Assembly: GCF_902753875.1 (NCBI RefSeq)
Contig: NZ_CADDTS010000025.1
Location: forward strand, 61,913 to 125,912
DNA length: 64,000 nucleotides
Direction: 5' to 3'
Source of the DNA: Acinetobacter bouvetii
Lineage (GTDB): Bacteria; Pseudomonadota; Gammaproteobacteria; Pseudomonadales; Moraxellaceae
Part shown: in pieces, positions 54,598 through 63,883 of the stretch
Layout of the letters: each line of letters starts with the position of its first letter
Position numbering within the stretch: the first letter of the stretch is position 1
The notes under the pieces: generated by a model
The model's input: the letters and a program-made list of their open reading frames with translations, nothing else
Database searches by the model: none
What the model was told of the DNA's origin: nothing
Made by a program: the position numbers and the translations under genes

Positions 54598-57366
54598 ATG
54601 CAAATGCGGTTTAAACAACTCTCCATTTCATTACTCTTGGTTGGCTTTGGTACGACCGTTTGGGCACAACCGATTTTAGTCAAATCAGAACAGAAGATTG
54701 AAGAATATAAACTAGACAATGGTTTTCGCGTGATTCTGGCGCCAAATGATAAAGAAAATAAAGTGTTTATGAACACGGTCTATCTGACCGGCTCATTGAA
54801 CGACCCGCAGGGAAAGGGTGGGCTGGCGCATTTGCTGGAACATTTGGCATTTAAAGGCACCCAGAATATTAAAGGTGAAGAATTCCAGCGCCGTCTGGAT
54901 CAATACACCTTAATGACTAACGCCAGCACCGATTATTATTCGACCAAGTACACCAATATTATTCGTCCGGAACAGCAGACCTTGAATGAAGTGATTCATC
55001 TGGAAGCTGAGCGAATGGATAAGCTGGTGTTACAGGAAAAATTTGTTCCCTCGGAAATTGCCATTGTGAAGCGCGAACGTGAAATCCGTCTGGATCAGCC
55101 CTTCGCAGTGATGATGGATCAAATGTGGAAATCGGCGTATGGCAATCGCTATTTAGGCCGTTTGCCAATTGGCGATTTAAACGAATTGCAATCCATAAAA
55201 ATGGATGAGCTGAATAAATTTTACCGTACCTGGTATGCACCCAATAATGCGGTGATGGTGATTTCTGGCAAGTTTGATAAGGCTGAAGTTTTAAAACAGA
55301 TTGATAAGAACTTCAGTCCAATTGCTGCCCGTCAAGTACCTGCACAAACCAAGGTTCCTGTGCTGGATGCAAGCAAGATTCAGAACCGCAACTATCTGGT
55401 GCAAAAAGGCAGTGATCTGGCTAAATTCAATATTTACCTGAATGGAAAAAATGAACAGATTAAATCTGCTTTGGCATTGGCGCCTTATTTATATACCATG
55501 CAGCCGAGTGGCCATCTGTATCAGAGTGTGGTGGAAACAGGCTTAAGTACTGGAGTTCAATCCACAACCTGGCTGGATCAAGACTTCAATCTGGTGTTTA
55601 TGGGCGCTATTTATGCACCCAATCATGATGCGAAAAAAGTGCAATCGGAACTGGTAACTGGGGTCGAAAAAAATAAGGCCTTTAATGAAACAGAATTGAA
55701 CCGGGTGAAAAATCTGATTCAGAATCAGGCTGATAACATCCAGACCAATGCGGCGGCACTGGGTGGGCGTTTAAGTGATTACTATGTGGCTTATCAGGGA
55801 AACTGGTCTCAGTACTTTACGGATCTGAATAATGTGAAGCAATTGAAACTGGCTGATGTTAATCAGACCCTGACCCAGTTTTTAGTTCCCGAACATCGTA
55901 TTTCTGGCGACATCAAACCGACACCGGAAGATCAGAAAAAGGCTTTGCAGCAGCAGGCTTCCGAGCAGCCTAAAACATTAGATAAAACTGATGTGAAAGA
56001 AGAGCCGCTTAAAGACAGCAGTGTTTACAAGCAAGAAGTTGCTGAATATCTCAAAACATCAAAACAGTATTTGGTGAATACAGAGAAGAAAATTCAACGC
56101 GGCACGTTAAAAAACGGGATTGCATATGCCTTGTATCCGACCTCAACGCGCGATGACAAAACTTATGCCACCATTGCACTTGATTTTGGTACAGATCAGT
56201 CCTTGTTTAACAAAGGTGAAACGCTGGATTTGATGGCCTATCTGTTATTGCGTGGTTCGGATCAGCATAGCCTGCAAGATATTGCAGATAAATCCATTGA
56301 AGCGGGTGGTGGTGCAACCGCGACTGCATCGGGAAATAGCATTACCATTCAGATCGTGGCGAAAAAAGAAAAATTTGCAGATTTCTTTAAATTTATGATG
56401 GAAGTGTTGAAAAATCCGAAGTTTGAACAGACGCAATTTGATTTGATCAAGTCGCAAAGTTTATCAGCATTAAATCGTCCTTATACCGAGCCAGAAACGG
56501 TGGCTGCATTGACTATGACGCGCTTGCTGGAAACCTATCAACCGGGTGATTTGCGTTACCATTTCGAGCCGGAACTTTCCAAGCAGCAGCTTCAAGCAGT
56601 TACTGTTGAGCAAGTGAAGAAGCTGTATCATGATTTCTTTGTTAGCAATCATGCCCAAATCTCGTTGACTGGGGATTATCAGGCTAAACCAATGCTACAG
56701 CTGCTACAAAAAGAATTTGGCAGCTGGAAATCCCAACTACCTTATCAACGACTAGACTCAGATTTTAAGGCTTATCAGGCGAAAAAAATCCATGCCTTAT
56801 CTGAACAACGTGAATTTGGTAATTATCAAGCCATTTTAACCATACCGGCAGGGGTGAATCATGTTGATGCTCCGGCACTGATGGTATTTAGCTATATTTT
56901 AGGTGATTCGCAACTGTCTTCGCGTTTAGCGCAAGAATTACGTGAAAAAAATGCCTTGGTCTATGGTTTTGGTAGTGATGTACAATTAGATGACTGGCTT
57001 GATTCAGGCGCATTGACCATTGAAGCCAATTATACCGCAGGTAAGTCAGCACAGGTTTCACAAGGCGTACATAAAGTCCTGAATGACTTGCTTACTCAAG
57101 GTGTTACCGAACAAGAACTGGAAGCAGCCAAAGCCAGCATCCTGAAAAAACGTGTAACAGCTTTGGAGGATGAGCGCAACATTCACCGCATGCTTACGCC
57201 TCAGCTGGAACAAAATCGGGATTTATTGTTCCGTGAAAAACGTGATGTTGCTTTTGCAAAATTGACCAAGGCAGATGTAGACGCCGTGATCAAGAAATAC
57301 ATCAAACTGGATCAACTGGTTGAGGTGATGGCGGATCAGTATGGTAAACCGCAAAATAAGTCTTAA
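54598..57366 (+). CDS. Exported M16 zinc peptidase (pitrilysin/insulinase type)
   Basis: A 922-residue precursor with a signal peptide ending WAQP. The inverted zinc motif HLLEH (H78, E81, H82) is in the first M16 domain, with the third ligand expected in the EAERMDKL region. A second pair of M16 domains (RGTLKNGIAYALYP onward) lacks HxxEH, as is usual for the inactive half. It resembles periplasmic processing or oligopeptide-degrading peptidases. It is monocistronic. Confidence 0.9.
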   Translation: MQMRFKQLSISLLLVGFGTTVWAQPILVKSEQKIEEYKLDNGFRVILAPNDKENKVFMNTVYLTGSLNDPQGKGGLAHLLEHLAFKGTQNIKGEEFQRRLDQYTLMTNASTDYYSTKYTNIIRPEQQTLNEVIHLEAERMDKLVLQEKFVPSEIAIVKREREIRLDQPFAVMMDQMWKSAYGNRYLGRLPIGDLNELQSIKMDELNKFYRTWYAPNNAVMVISGKFDKAEVLKQIDKNFSPIAARQVPAQTKVPVLDASKIQNRNYLVQKGSDLAKFNIYLNGKNEQIKSALALAPYLYTMQPSGHLYQSVVETGLSTGVQSTTWLDQDFNLVFMGAIYAPNHDAKKVQSELVTGVEKNKAFNETELNRVKNLIQNQADNIQTNAAALGGRLSDYYVAYQGNWSQYFTDLNNVKQLKLADVNQTLTQFLVPEHRISGDIKPTPEDQKKALQQQASEQPKTLDKTDVKEEPLKDSSVYKQEVAEYLKTSKQYLVNTEKKIQRGTLKNGIAYALYPTSTRDDKTYATIALDFGTDQSLFNKGETLDLMAYLLLRGSDQHSLQDIADKSIEAGGGATATASGNSITIQIVAKKEKFADFFKFMMEVLKNPKFEQTQFDLIKSQSLSALNRPYTEPETVAALTMTRLLETYQPGDLRYHFEPELSKQQLQAVTVEQVKKLYHDFFVSNHAQISLTGDYQAKPMLQLLQKEFGSWKSQLPYQRLDSDFKAYQAKKIHALSEQREFGNYQAILTIPAGVNHVDAPALMVFSYILGDSQLSSRLAQELREKNALVYGFGSDVQLDDWLDSGALTIEANYTAGKSAQVSQGVHKVLNDLLTQGVTEQELEAAKASILKKRVTALEDERNIHRMLTPQLEQNRDLLFREKRDVAFAKLTKADVDAVIKKYIKLDQLVEVMADQYGKPQNKS

Positions 57367-57408
57367 TTTTTACAGCTGATTTTTTCTTATCCTATTAATC
57401 TCTGTATT

Positions 57409-57451
57409 GCGCTAATCCTTTCCTTTAGAATGGGTTAGCGCTGATTTTTTT
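57409..57451 (+). terminator. Terminator of the M16 peptidase gene
   Basis: GCGCTAATCC / GGGTTAGCGC stem (one mismatch-type pair), a 13-base loop, then TGATTTTTTT. It runs up to the end of the convergent amidohydrolase gene. Confidence 0.75.
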
Positions 57452-58514
57452 AAAGCCGGTAAAACTGTTTGGCAGTATGGTGAAACACTTGCTGCAAAGC
57501 ATTCGGGTCATAGGCCAACACGGCATCACTAAAGGCATCAATGATATTTACAAGGGATGTACTAACCCGATCCATCGGAAAATTCGAGGCAAACATCACC
57601 CTGTAGGGGCCGAAGTTTTTCAGTACATGACTGATCAGCGGTAGCGTCAAATCATAGACTTCCTGCTTCGTCGCCAAACGATTCTGCTTGTGAAACTGAT
57701 GACCTAATACAGGCATAAGCAGACCTGACATTTTGGTATACACATTGGCGCAGCTAGCCAGTTCAGCAATATCTTCCTGCCAGCGTATTAAAATATTTTC
57801 ACGAGCAATTTTAGTCAACCCGGTTTGTGCCCCGACTTGACCAAACAATCCTGCGGGTGTGCCAAAATGATCCAGTACAATGGAGGTTTCCGGGAATTGT
57901 TTGGCTAGAGCGATCATATCGCTGAGTTGGGTTGAATAGACCCAGGCATCAAAACTTAAATTGTACTGTGCCAAGGCTTCGAAGCCTTTAAGAAATTTTT
58001 TATTGCGGTATAAGTGCGGCTCATCCGCCCAGGCATGAATTTTACTATCTTCATGCACCGCTGCCATTTTTCGGATGCCTTTGAAACGCGATGAGGCTTT
58101 TTTATGTAGCTGTAATATCTTCTTGAAATTGCTATCACGTGGATCGGCTGTTGCAACAATACCACCTAGTTTAACGGTTTCAGCATGGAAGGGGAGCGAT
58201 TCAATAAAACGGGTTTCACCGATCACGCCTTTGCCTTTATCTTTATGCCAGCTGGCTTCTACATGTACCACTTGTTCGACCTGATAATGGCCAAGATCCT
58301 GTACATAATTTTCCGGTAAATAGGGTGAAGTCACATGATTGGTCAAGCCTAATGTTTCTATGAGATCATCAGGTTTGACCATACGCATGACTTTATCGAG
58401 CAGGTAGGGATGTTTTCCCAGCAATTTGACAGCCAGAGCGGCTGCATGGGGCGTATTATATGGATCCCATTGGTGAATATGTGCATCAATAATTGCAAAG
58501 TCCAGTTTTTGCAT
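57450..58514 (-). CDS. Amidohydrolase-family (TIM-barrel) hydrolase
   Basis: A 354-residue metal-dependent hydrolase related to amidohydrolase 2. The HxH of the first strand is in IIDAHIHQWDPY, VVHVEASWHKD is the next conserved patch, and VLDHFGTPAG and FASNFPMDR hold later His/Asp ligands. Family members decarboxylate or hydrolyse lactones and aromatics; the substrate is unknown. No operon partner is visible. Confidence 0.85.
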   Translation of the reverse strand: MQKLDFAIIDAHIHQWDPYNTPHAAALAVKLLGKHPYLLDKVMRMVKPDDLIETLGLTNHVTSPYLPENYVQDLGHYQVEQVVHVEASWHKDKGKGVIGETRFIESLPFHAETVKLGGIVATADPRDSNFKKILQLHKKASSRFKGIRKMAAVHEDSKIHAWADEPHLYRNKKFLKGFEALAQYNLSFDAWVYSTQLSDMIALAKQFPETSIVLDHFGTPAGLFGQVGAQTGLTKIARENILIRWQEDIAELASCANVYTKMSGLLMPVLGHQFHKQNRLATKQEVYDLTLPLISHVLKNFGPYRVMFASNFPMDRVSTSLVNIIDAFSDAVLAYDPNALQQVFHHTAKQFYRL

Positions 58515-58605
58515 CGTTATCCCTAATTCAGCATATTTCTGCTATTAAACATACTGCAAAGTGCTAGAGCTTGAAATCACCTTTCATCCAAAAAATAGGG
58601 TGCTA

Positions 58606-58628
58606 AAAAAAGCCCTTGCGGGCTTTTA
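58606..58628 (-). terminator. Terminator of the DUF3144 gene
   Basis: AAAAGCCC-TTGC-GGGCTTTT stem with seven T on the minus strand, immediately after the gene end. Confidence 0.8.
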
Positions 58629-58637
58629 ATTTATTCA

Positions 58638-59033
58638 TCAGTGCTGATGGTCATGATCATGCTTATTGGCATGAAATTCTTCGTTATGACGGAAGCGAAG
58701 ATAGTTTTCAAACTGTTCGCAATATTCATCATAGTTGTCTTCCAGCATCATCTGGAACTGCTGCATAATGTAAGACATAACCTGATCTTTAGCATCGCGC
58801 ATTTCGTTGCCATCTTTAAAATTGTTGGCAGCGACCCAGGTATTAAAACGGGCAGTACCAAACAGCATAGCAGCACTGACTTGTCCGCGTATTTCAGCAG
58901 GTTTTACTGTTGAACCTTGTTCAAGGCGGCAAAATTCATTCGCCTGTTTAATAAATTCGTCAGCACGTTCAAAAAAAGCAGCATTTAACGCTTCTTCTTC
59001 GGTTACATCTGTTGCTTCAATTTTTTGAACCAT
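58638..59033 (-). CDS. DUF3144-like protein with His-rich tail
   Basis: A 131-residue acidic cytoplasmic protein. The helical core (FFERADEFIKQANEFC...AAMLFGTARFNTWVAA) resembles DUF3144. The C-terminus ends HANKHDHDHQH, a possible metal-binding tail. ATG 59033 has AGGAAAAG upstream; the longer start at 59048 has no ribosome site. Function unknown. Confidence 0.75.
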   Translation of the reverse strand: MVQKIEATDVTEEEALNAAFFERADEFIKQANEFCRLEQGSTVKPAEIRGQVSAAMLFGTARFNTWVAANNFKDGNEMRDAKDQVMSYIMQQFQMMLEDNYDEYCEQFENYLRFRHNEEFHANKHDHDHQH

Positions 59034-59141
59034 GAACTTTTCCTGCAAAAACGATCTAATAGCCTATTATAGGCAAAGCCTTGCAGAAACTAAACCTTTG
59101 GCTTAAGCTAAAAATAGCCTAAGCATAAAATGGATGATCCT

Positions 59142-59774
59142 ATGCAAGATGCCATTGCGGTACAAAGTCTCAAAAGTGACATTGCCTTATTGCGTCAAAA
59201 TATCTGGCCACCGGCTAATCTGGCCAATGTGGAAGGTCTGCCCATTTACTATGGCTCAAAAGTTGAAGTCGATGAATACTATCGGCAATGGACAGGTTTA
59301 ATTGAAAGGGCACAAGACCTGTTTCAGCCCTTTATGGAAGATGAAAAACTGGACGCCGTGCATTTACCCAGTCATTTGAATTTACCGCTGTTTTACTTCC
59401 ATGTAGATCGTATCCGGATTAACAAAACCCGAGCCAAAGAATCAAAGACTTTTCGTGGCATTGCCAGCTTAATTGAAAAATGTGGGCAATATGAACCTGA
59501 ACAGATTCAAGCCATGAAACGCTGGTTAGACAGTGATGACACGGCTGCCTTGGTGGCTCACCGTGAATTTGTGGATTTGCGCACCTATGTGTTCCAGCAT
59601 GGGCAAAGTGAATATACTCGAACCCGATTTTATGTGAATGGTATCGTACTCAGTACAGAACCGCATTTTGAACTGGTGGACGCGCGTGATAAACCGCGCA
59701 AACAACGTAATGACAGTTATAGCGACCCGCTGGCGGACAATGGCACCTGGAAAATTTTTGGTAAATATCGCTAA
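59142..59774 (+). CDS. Conserved protein of unknown function (210 aa)
   Basis: A soluble protein without signal peptide. Start 59142 is chosen because GGATGATCC precedes it; 59130 is the first ATG but lacks a ribosome site. Landmarks are SKVEVDEYYRQWTGLIERA, PLFYFHVDRIRINKTRAKESK and a C-terminal DNGTWKIFGKYR. I do not recognise the family. It is convergent with the CYTH-CHAD pair. Confidence 0.75.
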   Translation: MQDAIAVQSLKSDIALLRQNIWPPANLANVEGLPIYYGSKVEVDEYYRQWTGLIERAQDLFQPFMEDEKLDAVHLPSHLNLPLFYFHVDRIRINKTRAKESKTFRGIASLIEKCGQYEPEQIQAMKRWLDSDDTAALVAHREFVDLRTYVFQHGQSEYTRTRFYVNGIVLSTEPHFELVDARDKPRKQRNDSYSDPLADNGTWKIFGKYR

Positions 59775-59807
59775 TCGAAGGTGATATTAAAAATAGAACT
59801 TTCGGTA

Positions 59808-61268
59808 TCACCAAAAAGTGTTGGTTTTTGCATAATGTTCTAAATGCGCTTGAGCTTGTTGCAAGACGAATTTTTTTTCATTGGCAATCCATCCCAAAGC
59901 AAACCACAGTTTTTGTTTGCGTTTAACCATATCTTGAAACAGGGCTTCAGCCACAATCAAGTCGTTATATTGCCCCAGACTTTCTTGCGCAGGTTTTAAA
60001 TCCTTTAAGTATGTTTTGACCATTTTATCCGGATAGAGTGAAGCAATAAATTCGATGCAATAACGTAGCCGTTTCACCCGCTTGCGGGTACGATGCCGAG
60101 ATGGAATATCCAGTTGTTGAAATTGATCAGCATCCTTGCAAATTTGTTGATGCATTTTTTGTAGTTTTTTGGCGATATCTTTTTTTAAAACCGTCTTTTT
60201 TTTCTTTTTTGCTGGCTGATTCACAAATTGTAATAAAGCCAGCATCAACTCAACAAAGTCTGAAGCACGTAAAGATTCATCAATCGGAATGCTGGATTCT
60301 TCAGCGATATTCGGCAACTGAACATAAGGTGCTCCGGCCTGTTCGAGCTGGGGCAACAATCCTTCACTTAAGGCATCACGGTCGCGGGTTGAACCCAGTT
60401 GGCGGAAAAGGCCAGTCAGTTGGTCTTGCCAATTTGGATTGACATCTTTTGACCAGTCACCAAAAACACGCAAGGTACTTCTTAAACGGCGAATAGCCAC
60501 CCGCGTTTGATGAACGTGTTCACTATCATACTGTCCAGAAGCGATAGCTGATACATTGGGCAATAAATGTTGCAAGGCATTATTGATGATCTGTTTTAAT
60601 GTGTTATCTGTTGAGTCCTGTTGATTCAGTTTGAGTGGGCTTGCAAATTGAGCGGGAGGGATTGTTAAATTTTGTGCCAGTAAATCTCCGCGCTCGGCTT
60701 TACTGCGCACATCTAGCCATAAATGATATCGCTGTACCCAAGGGTGAATAAATTTAATCAGGTCTTGGATAGAACCTTGTTTAAGCTCGAATTCAATTTC
60801 ATAAATCGGCAAGCTTTGATCATTATGACGAATTTCACCGCGATCCAGACTCACTTCAATTTCTGAACAGTTAAAATGAACCACATGTACCAGACGTTGA
60901 ACGACCGTTTCATATTGTACAATCAAGGTTTTAGCCTGTTTGCCCAAAGCATTTTGCAGCAATTGTTTTGCTTTCGAATTGGACTCATAAACCTTAAGGT
61001 CCAAAGTTGGGTCTTTGGACTTGCCTAAATCACTCTCTAGTTCAAAACGTTGAAAGGATTGATCGCTGGGTGCTTTTAAAGTTTGTATCCAGTGATCGTC
61101 TTCAAGACGTTGCCGTAAAGAAATATTTTTTTTAGCCAAATGCCGTTCGGGCGTGTCGTAGTATTTTGCGTATAAAGAAATCAAGCGAGCATTCTTGTTC
61201 AAGAAGAGCTGATAGAGCTTGTCTTGATGTGATGCAGGGATCTGAAATTTTAATTCTACTTCTAGCAT
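59808..61268 (-). CDS. CYTH-CHAD protein (intact CHAD)
   Basis: A 486-residue protein joining a CYTH triphosphate-tunnel domain (residues 1-200; ExExK as MLEVELKF, RQRLE, EVSLDRGEI) to a CHAD domain (about 225-480). CYTH enzymes of this type hydrolyse inorganic triphosphate; CHAD domains bind polyphosphate. The CHAD hallmarks are all there: HVHQTRVAIRRLRS (251-264), LGSTRDRDAL, and HRTRKRVKRLRYCIEF. It resembles E. coli YgiF. A 486-residue paralogue lies upstream on the same strand. Confidence 0.9.
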   Translation of the reverse strand: MLEVELKFQIPASHQDKLYQLFLNKNARLISLYAKYYDTPERHLAKKNISLRQRLEDDHWIQTLKAPSDQSFQRFELESDLGKSKDPTLDLKVYESNSKAKQLLQNALGKQAKTLIVQYETVVQRLVHVVHFNCSEIEVSLDRGEIRHNDQSLPIYEIEFELKQGSIQDLIKFIHPWVQRYHLWLDVRSKAERGDLLAQNLTIPPAQFASPLKLNQQDSTDNTLKQIINNALQHLLPNVSAIASGQYDSEHVHQTRVAIRRLRSTLRVFGDWSKDVNPNWQDQLTGLFRQLGSTRDRDALSEGLLPQLEQAGAPYVQLPNIAEESSIPIDESLRASDFVELMLALLQFVNQPAKKKKKTVLKKDIAKKLQKMHQQICKDADQFQQLDIPSRHRTRKRVKRLRYCIEFIASLYPDKMVKTYLKDLKPAQESLGQYNDLIVAEALFQDMVKRKQKLWFALGWIANEKKFVLQQAQAHLEHYAKTNTFW

Positions 61269-61433
61269 GTTAAAACTCCTGACACTTCACCATCGATCGG
61301 GTCATGACATTGATTGTAAGCCAGTGTCAAAAAAAGAGTAGGGTTTTGTTGGAAAGTAAATAAAGCGTATGATGAACGAATAATGATTTATATTTAAAAT
61401 TCGTGCCATACGCTTTGATTTTAATCATTTTTG

Positions 61434-62894
61434 TTATTTAATAAATTTACGACTCACTAAAAATTGTTCTGTCGCTTCAAGTAAATTTTGTGCATAGACT
61501 TCCTGTTTCGCTGTCAGCCAGCCCAACACAAACCAGTCACTGGCTTCCAGTTCGGTGTGCTGAATATATTCAGCAGAAGAGGCCAGAATGCGGTATTCAC
61601 TTGCTGCAAGCGCGGCATCATTGAGTGCCTTGCTATATTTCTGCAGGTTTTTGACATCATAAATTGAAGTTAAGATCGGGAAGCTGAATTTGAGTTCCTG
61701 TATGCGCCCTGATAGGGTATCCAAACTTTCAAAATGACTAATGTCGGCATCGTTGAGTGCTTCTTGCAATGCTTTATATTGATTTTGCAGGGTATTTTGT
61801 GCAAACCATTTAAAGTCATGCTGTTGTGCAGCATCTTGCGTATTTAAGCTGAACATCAAAAGTTCAAGATAATGGTGTACGTTCTGGGTTGATTTAACCA
61901 GGTTCCCCAGTTTTTCTTTGGCGTACAGGATATCTTTTGCAAGGCTCTCAGATGTGGTTGGATTTTGTAAAAAGCCACCTAAGGTATCTTGCATGTGTTG
62001 AAAATGATGAAGCTGTTCAAACTGTTGTTTAAACGCACCCAATTGCATGGCCCATTTTTCAACAATGTCGCTGTTCCAGTCTTTAAACAATGAGATAGAA
62101 ATTTGCAAATGATCCAGCGCACGTTGGGCCTGGATAATATGTTCTGCTTCAGCGACACCCGCAGAAATGGCAGCAATATTCGGCAGCAAATGCTGCAATT
62201 GCTGTGCAATCAAACTGCGTAAATTTTTCGCTGCGGATTCTTTCTTGCTCAGTTGAAATTCTCTGGCTTCGTTTGCTGGACTTACCTTCAAATCTAAAGC
62301 TAAAAGATTGCCTATTTCCGCTTTACTGCGCACATCCAGCCAAAGGTGATACTTTTTCACCCATTCAAAGCTAAAGGCGAGTAGTGATTGGACTGAACCG
62401 GCTTTAAGTTCAAATTCGACTTCATGGACTTCACTTTGCGCAGTCAGCGTACGCACTTCACCGACATCCAGACTGACTTCAATATCGGTGTCTTCAAATT
62501 GAATGACCCGAAACGTACGTTGAATATCCGTCTCAAATTGCAGTTTCAGCTGATTATGTGAATCGCCCAAGGCATTATTCAGAATTTGCTGGGCTTCGGG
62601 CTGGTCTTGATAAATGCTGAGGTTCAGCGCTGGTGCCTGTTCAAGTTCACCAAGATCATGATTATGCTCAAAACGATGTAGATGGCTTTTACCCGCCGCT
62701 TTGAGGGTTTGAATCCAGCGCGTACCTTCTAAACGTTGGCGCAGTGCTACACCATGACTGGAAAGCAGGCGATCTTCAGTATCATAGTATTTTGCTTTTA
62801 GTTGAATGATTTCTGATTTTTTAGGATCTAAGGCTTTTAATAAAGCATTACGTCTTGCTTCCGGAATCTGAAATTTTAATTCAACTTCGACCAT
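61434..62894 (-). CDS. CYTH-CHAD paralogue with degenerate CHAD
   Basis: Also 486 residues, colinear with its downstream neighbour. The CYTH half is intact (MVEVELKFQIP, RQRLE, EVSLDVGEVR, YHLWLDVRSKAE). The CHAD half has lost its basic and His residues: the HVHQTRVAIRRLR position reads HIIQAQRALDHLQI, RDRD is absent, and RTRKRVKRLRY becomes an uncharged stretch. Polyphosphate binding by this half is therefore unlikely, while triphosphatase activity may remain. The duplication with one-sided decay is inferred from alignment by eye. Confidence 0.85.
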   Translation of the reverse strand: MVEVELKFQIPEARRNALLKALDPKKSEIIQLKAKYYDTEDRLLSSHGVALRQRLEGTRWIQTLKAAGKSHLHRFEHNHDLGELEQAPALNLSIYQDQPEAQQILNNALGDSHNQLKLQFETDIQRTFRVIQFEDTDIEVSLDVGEVRTLTAQSEVHEVEFELKAGSVQSLLAFSFEWVKKYHLWLDVRSKAEIGNLLALDLKVSPANEAREFQLSKKESAAKNLRSLIAQQLQHLLPNIAAISAGVAEAEHIIQAQRALDHLQISISLFKDWNSDIVEKWAMQLGAFKQQFEQLHHFQHMQDTLGGFLQNPTTSESLAKDILYAKEKLGNLVKSTQNVHHYLELLMFSLNTQDAAQQHDFKWFAQNTLQNQYKALQEALNDADISHFESLDTLSGRIQELKFSFPILTSIYDVKNLQKYSKALNDAALAASEYRILASSAEYIQHTELEASDWFVLGWLTAKQEVYAQNLLEATEQFLVSRKFIK

Positions 62895-63619
62895 GATCTT
62901 TCATCCTAATTTGCGACATGATTCATCAAAGAAACTCTGTCATGCGTGCGGTACAAATGCGTTACGAAATCTATTCTTTTATAGCGCTTAAATTGTATTC
63001 TTAATTTTAAGTCCACGATTGTAACGAAAATGATTTTTGATGTAAGACTTGACGCGCAAATTCTTAAGTAATTGCTTTTGAAATGATCAATGGAATGGGG
63101 GTAGAGGGCACTACTACTCCATAGTTTTGCTAAGCACTTTTATCTACTAAAAAAATATAATTTTAATTTAAAACGTATGTTTGTATTTTAATGAAGTTGG
63201 CTTTTAGGTATTGGTTTGTTAATAAAATAGCAGTTATATTCTGTGATTCTTTACTTATACGAAGCTTTAAAATTATCTTGTTTCAGTTAGAAGAAGCTTT
63301 TACTGCCGCAACTTTTCAATAACGTCGAAAGGTATTTGTGTAGGCAAACTCTCACTTTTGAGAGGCTAAAATGAGAACCTCAAAATATATGTTGAGTTCG
63401 CAAGAAAAGCCTTGGTTACCCACACACAACGTCCTGAGCCAGTTTTAAGCACTGCTTTAAAACGCAGCGCAAGGGATGGGTAACGTGTGGCATCCGTGCC
63501 ACACTCACGTTTCTAAAGTTTGCTTAAACCAAACGATGAGACAATAGTGAGATAGATGGTACTTTTATTTGCATAAAATATGCGCTAATTTAAAGCAAAA
63601 TAGTCAGGACGATGAACAA
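62895..63619. other. Long intergenic region holding repeat element B
   Basis: About 725 bases without a gene. The first 390 bases are AT-rich and include the minus-strand promoter region of the CYTH-CHAD genes. The hairpin-repeat element covers about 63285-63528. The last 90 bases lead into the DUF962 gene. Confidence 0.6.
63285..63528 (-). repeat. Dispersed three-hairpin intergenic element, copy B (expanded)
   Basis: Inverted copy of 23664-23855. Its hairpins are GTGTGGCA-TCCG-TGCCACAC (63485-63504), GTTACCCA...TGGGTAAC (63415-63422 with 63477-63484), and CTCACTTT...AAAATGAG (63351-63375). Two extra inner hairpins are inserted: GTTTTAA...TTAAAAC (63442-63463), and CTCAA...TTGAG between the second and third hairpins. 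It is about 50 bases longer than copy A. Confidence 0.7.
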
Positions 63620-63883
63620 ATGAACGCCACCATCAAGCTTAACTTCGAGCATCATCCAAAACCCGAATTTCAGCTGCCTATCCGAAACTATCATGAATTT
63701 TATAAATTTTATTTAACCGAGCATCGCAATATCACCAGCCGCCGTCTGCATGTATTGGGCAGTAGTGTCGGGCTGGTTTTTTTTAGTCGGGCCATTTTGC
63801 AAAAAAAGCCGAAATATTTTGTGTATGGCTTGTTGTCGGGCTATGCCAGTGCATGGATCGGACATTTTATGTTCTTAGATTAG
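63620..63883 (+). pseudogene. DUF962 (Mpo1-like) gene truncated by an IS30-type element
   Basis: The start at 63620 (MNATIKLNF) has AGGA upstream. Residues PIRNYHEFYKFYLTEHRNITSRRLHVLG and YASAWIGHF follow the DUF962 plan, a small membrane protein related to yeast Mpo1. Family members normally continue with an F-E-K-N-x-P-A-T-F-type segment and 20-40 further residues. Here the frame ends LD-stop right after WIGHFMF, and the stop lies inside the coding region of a transposase on the other strand. The gene is thus interrupted. Confidence 0.75.
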
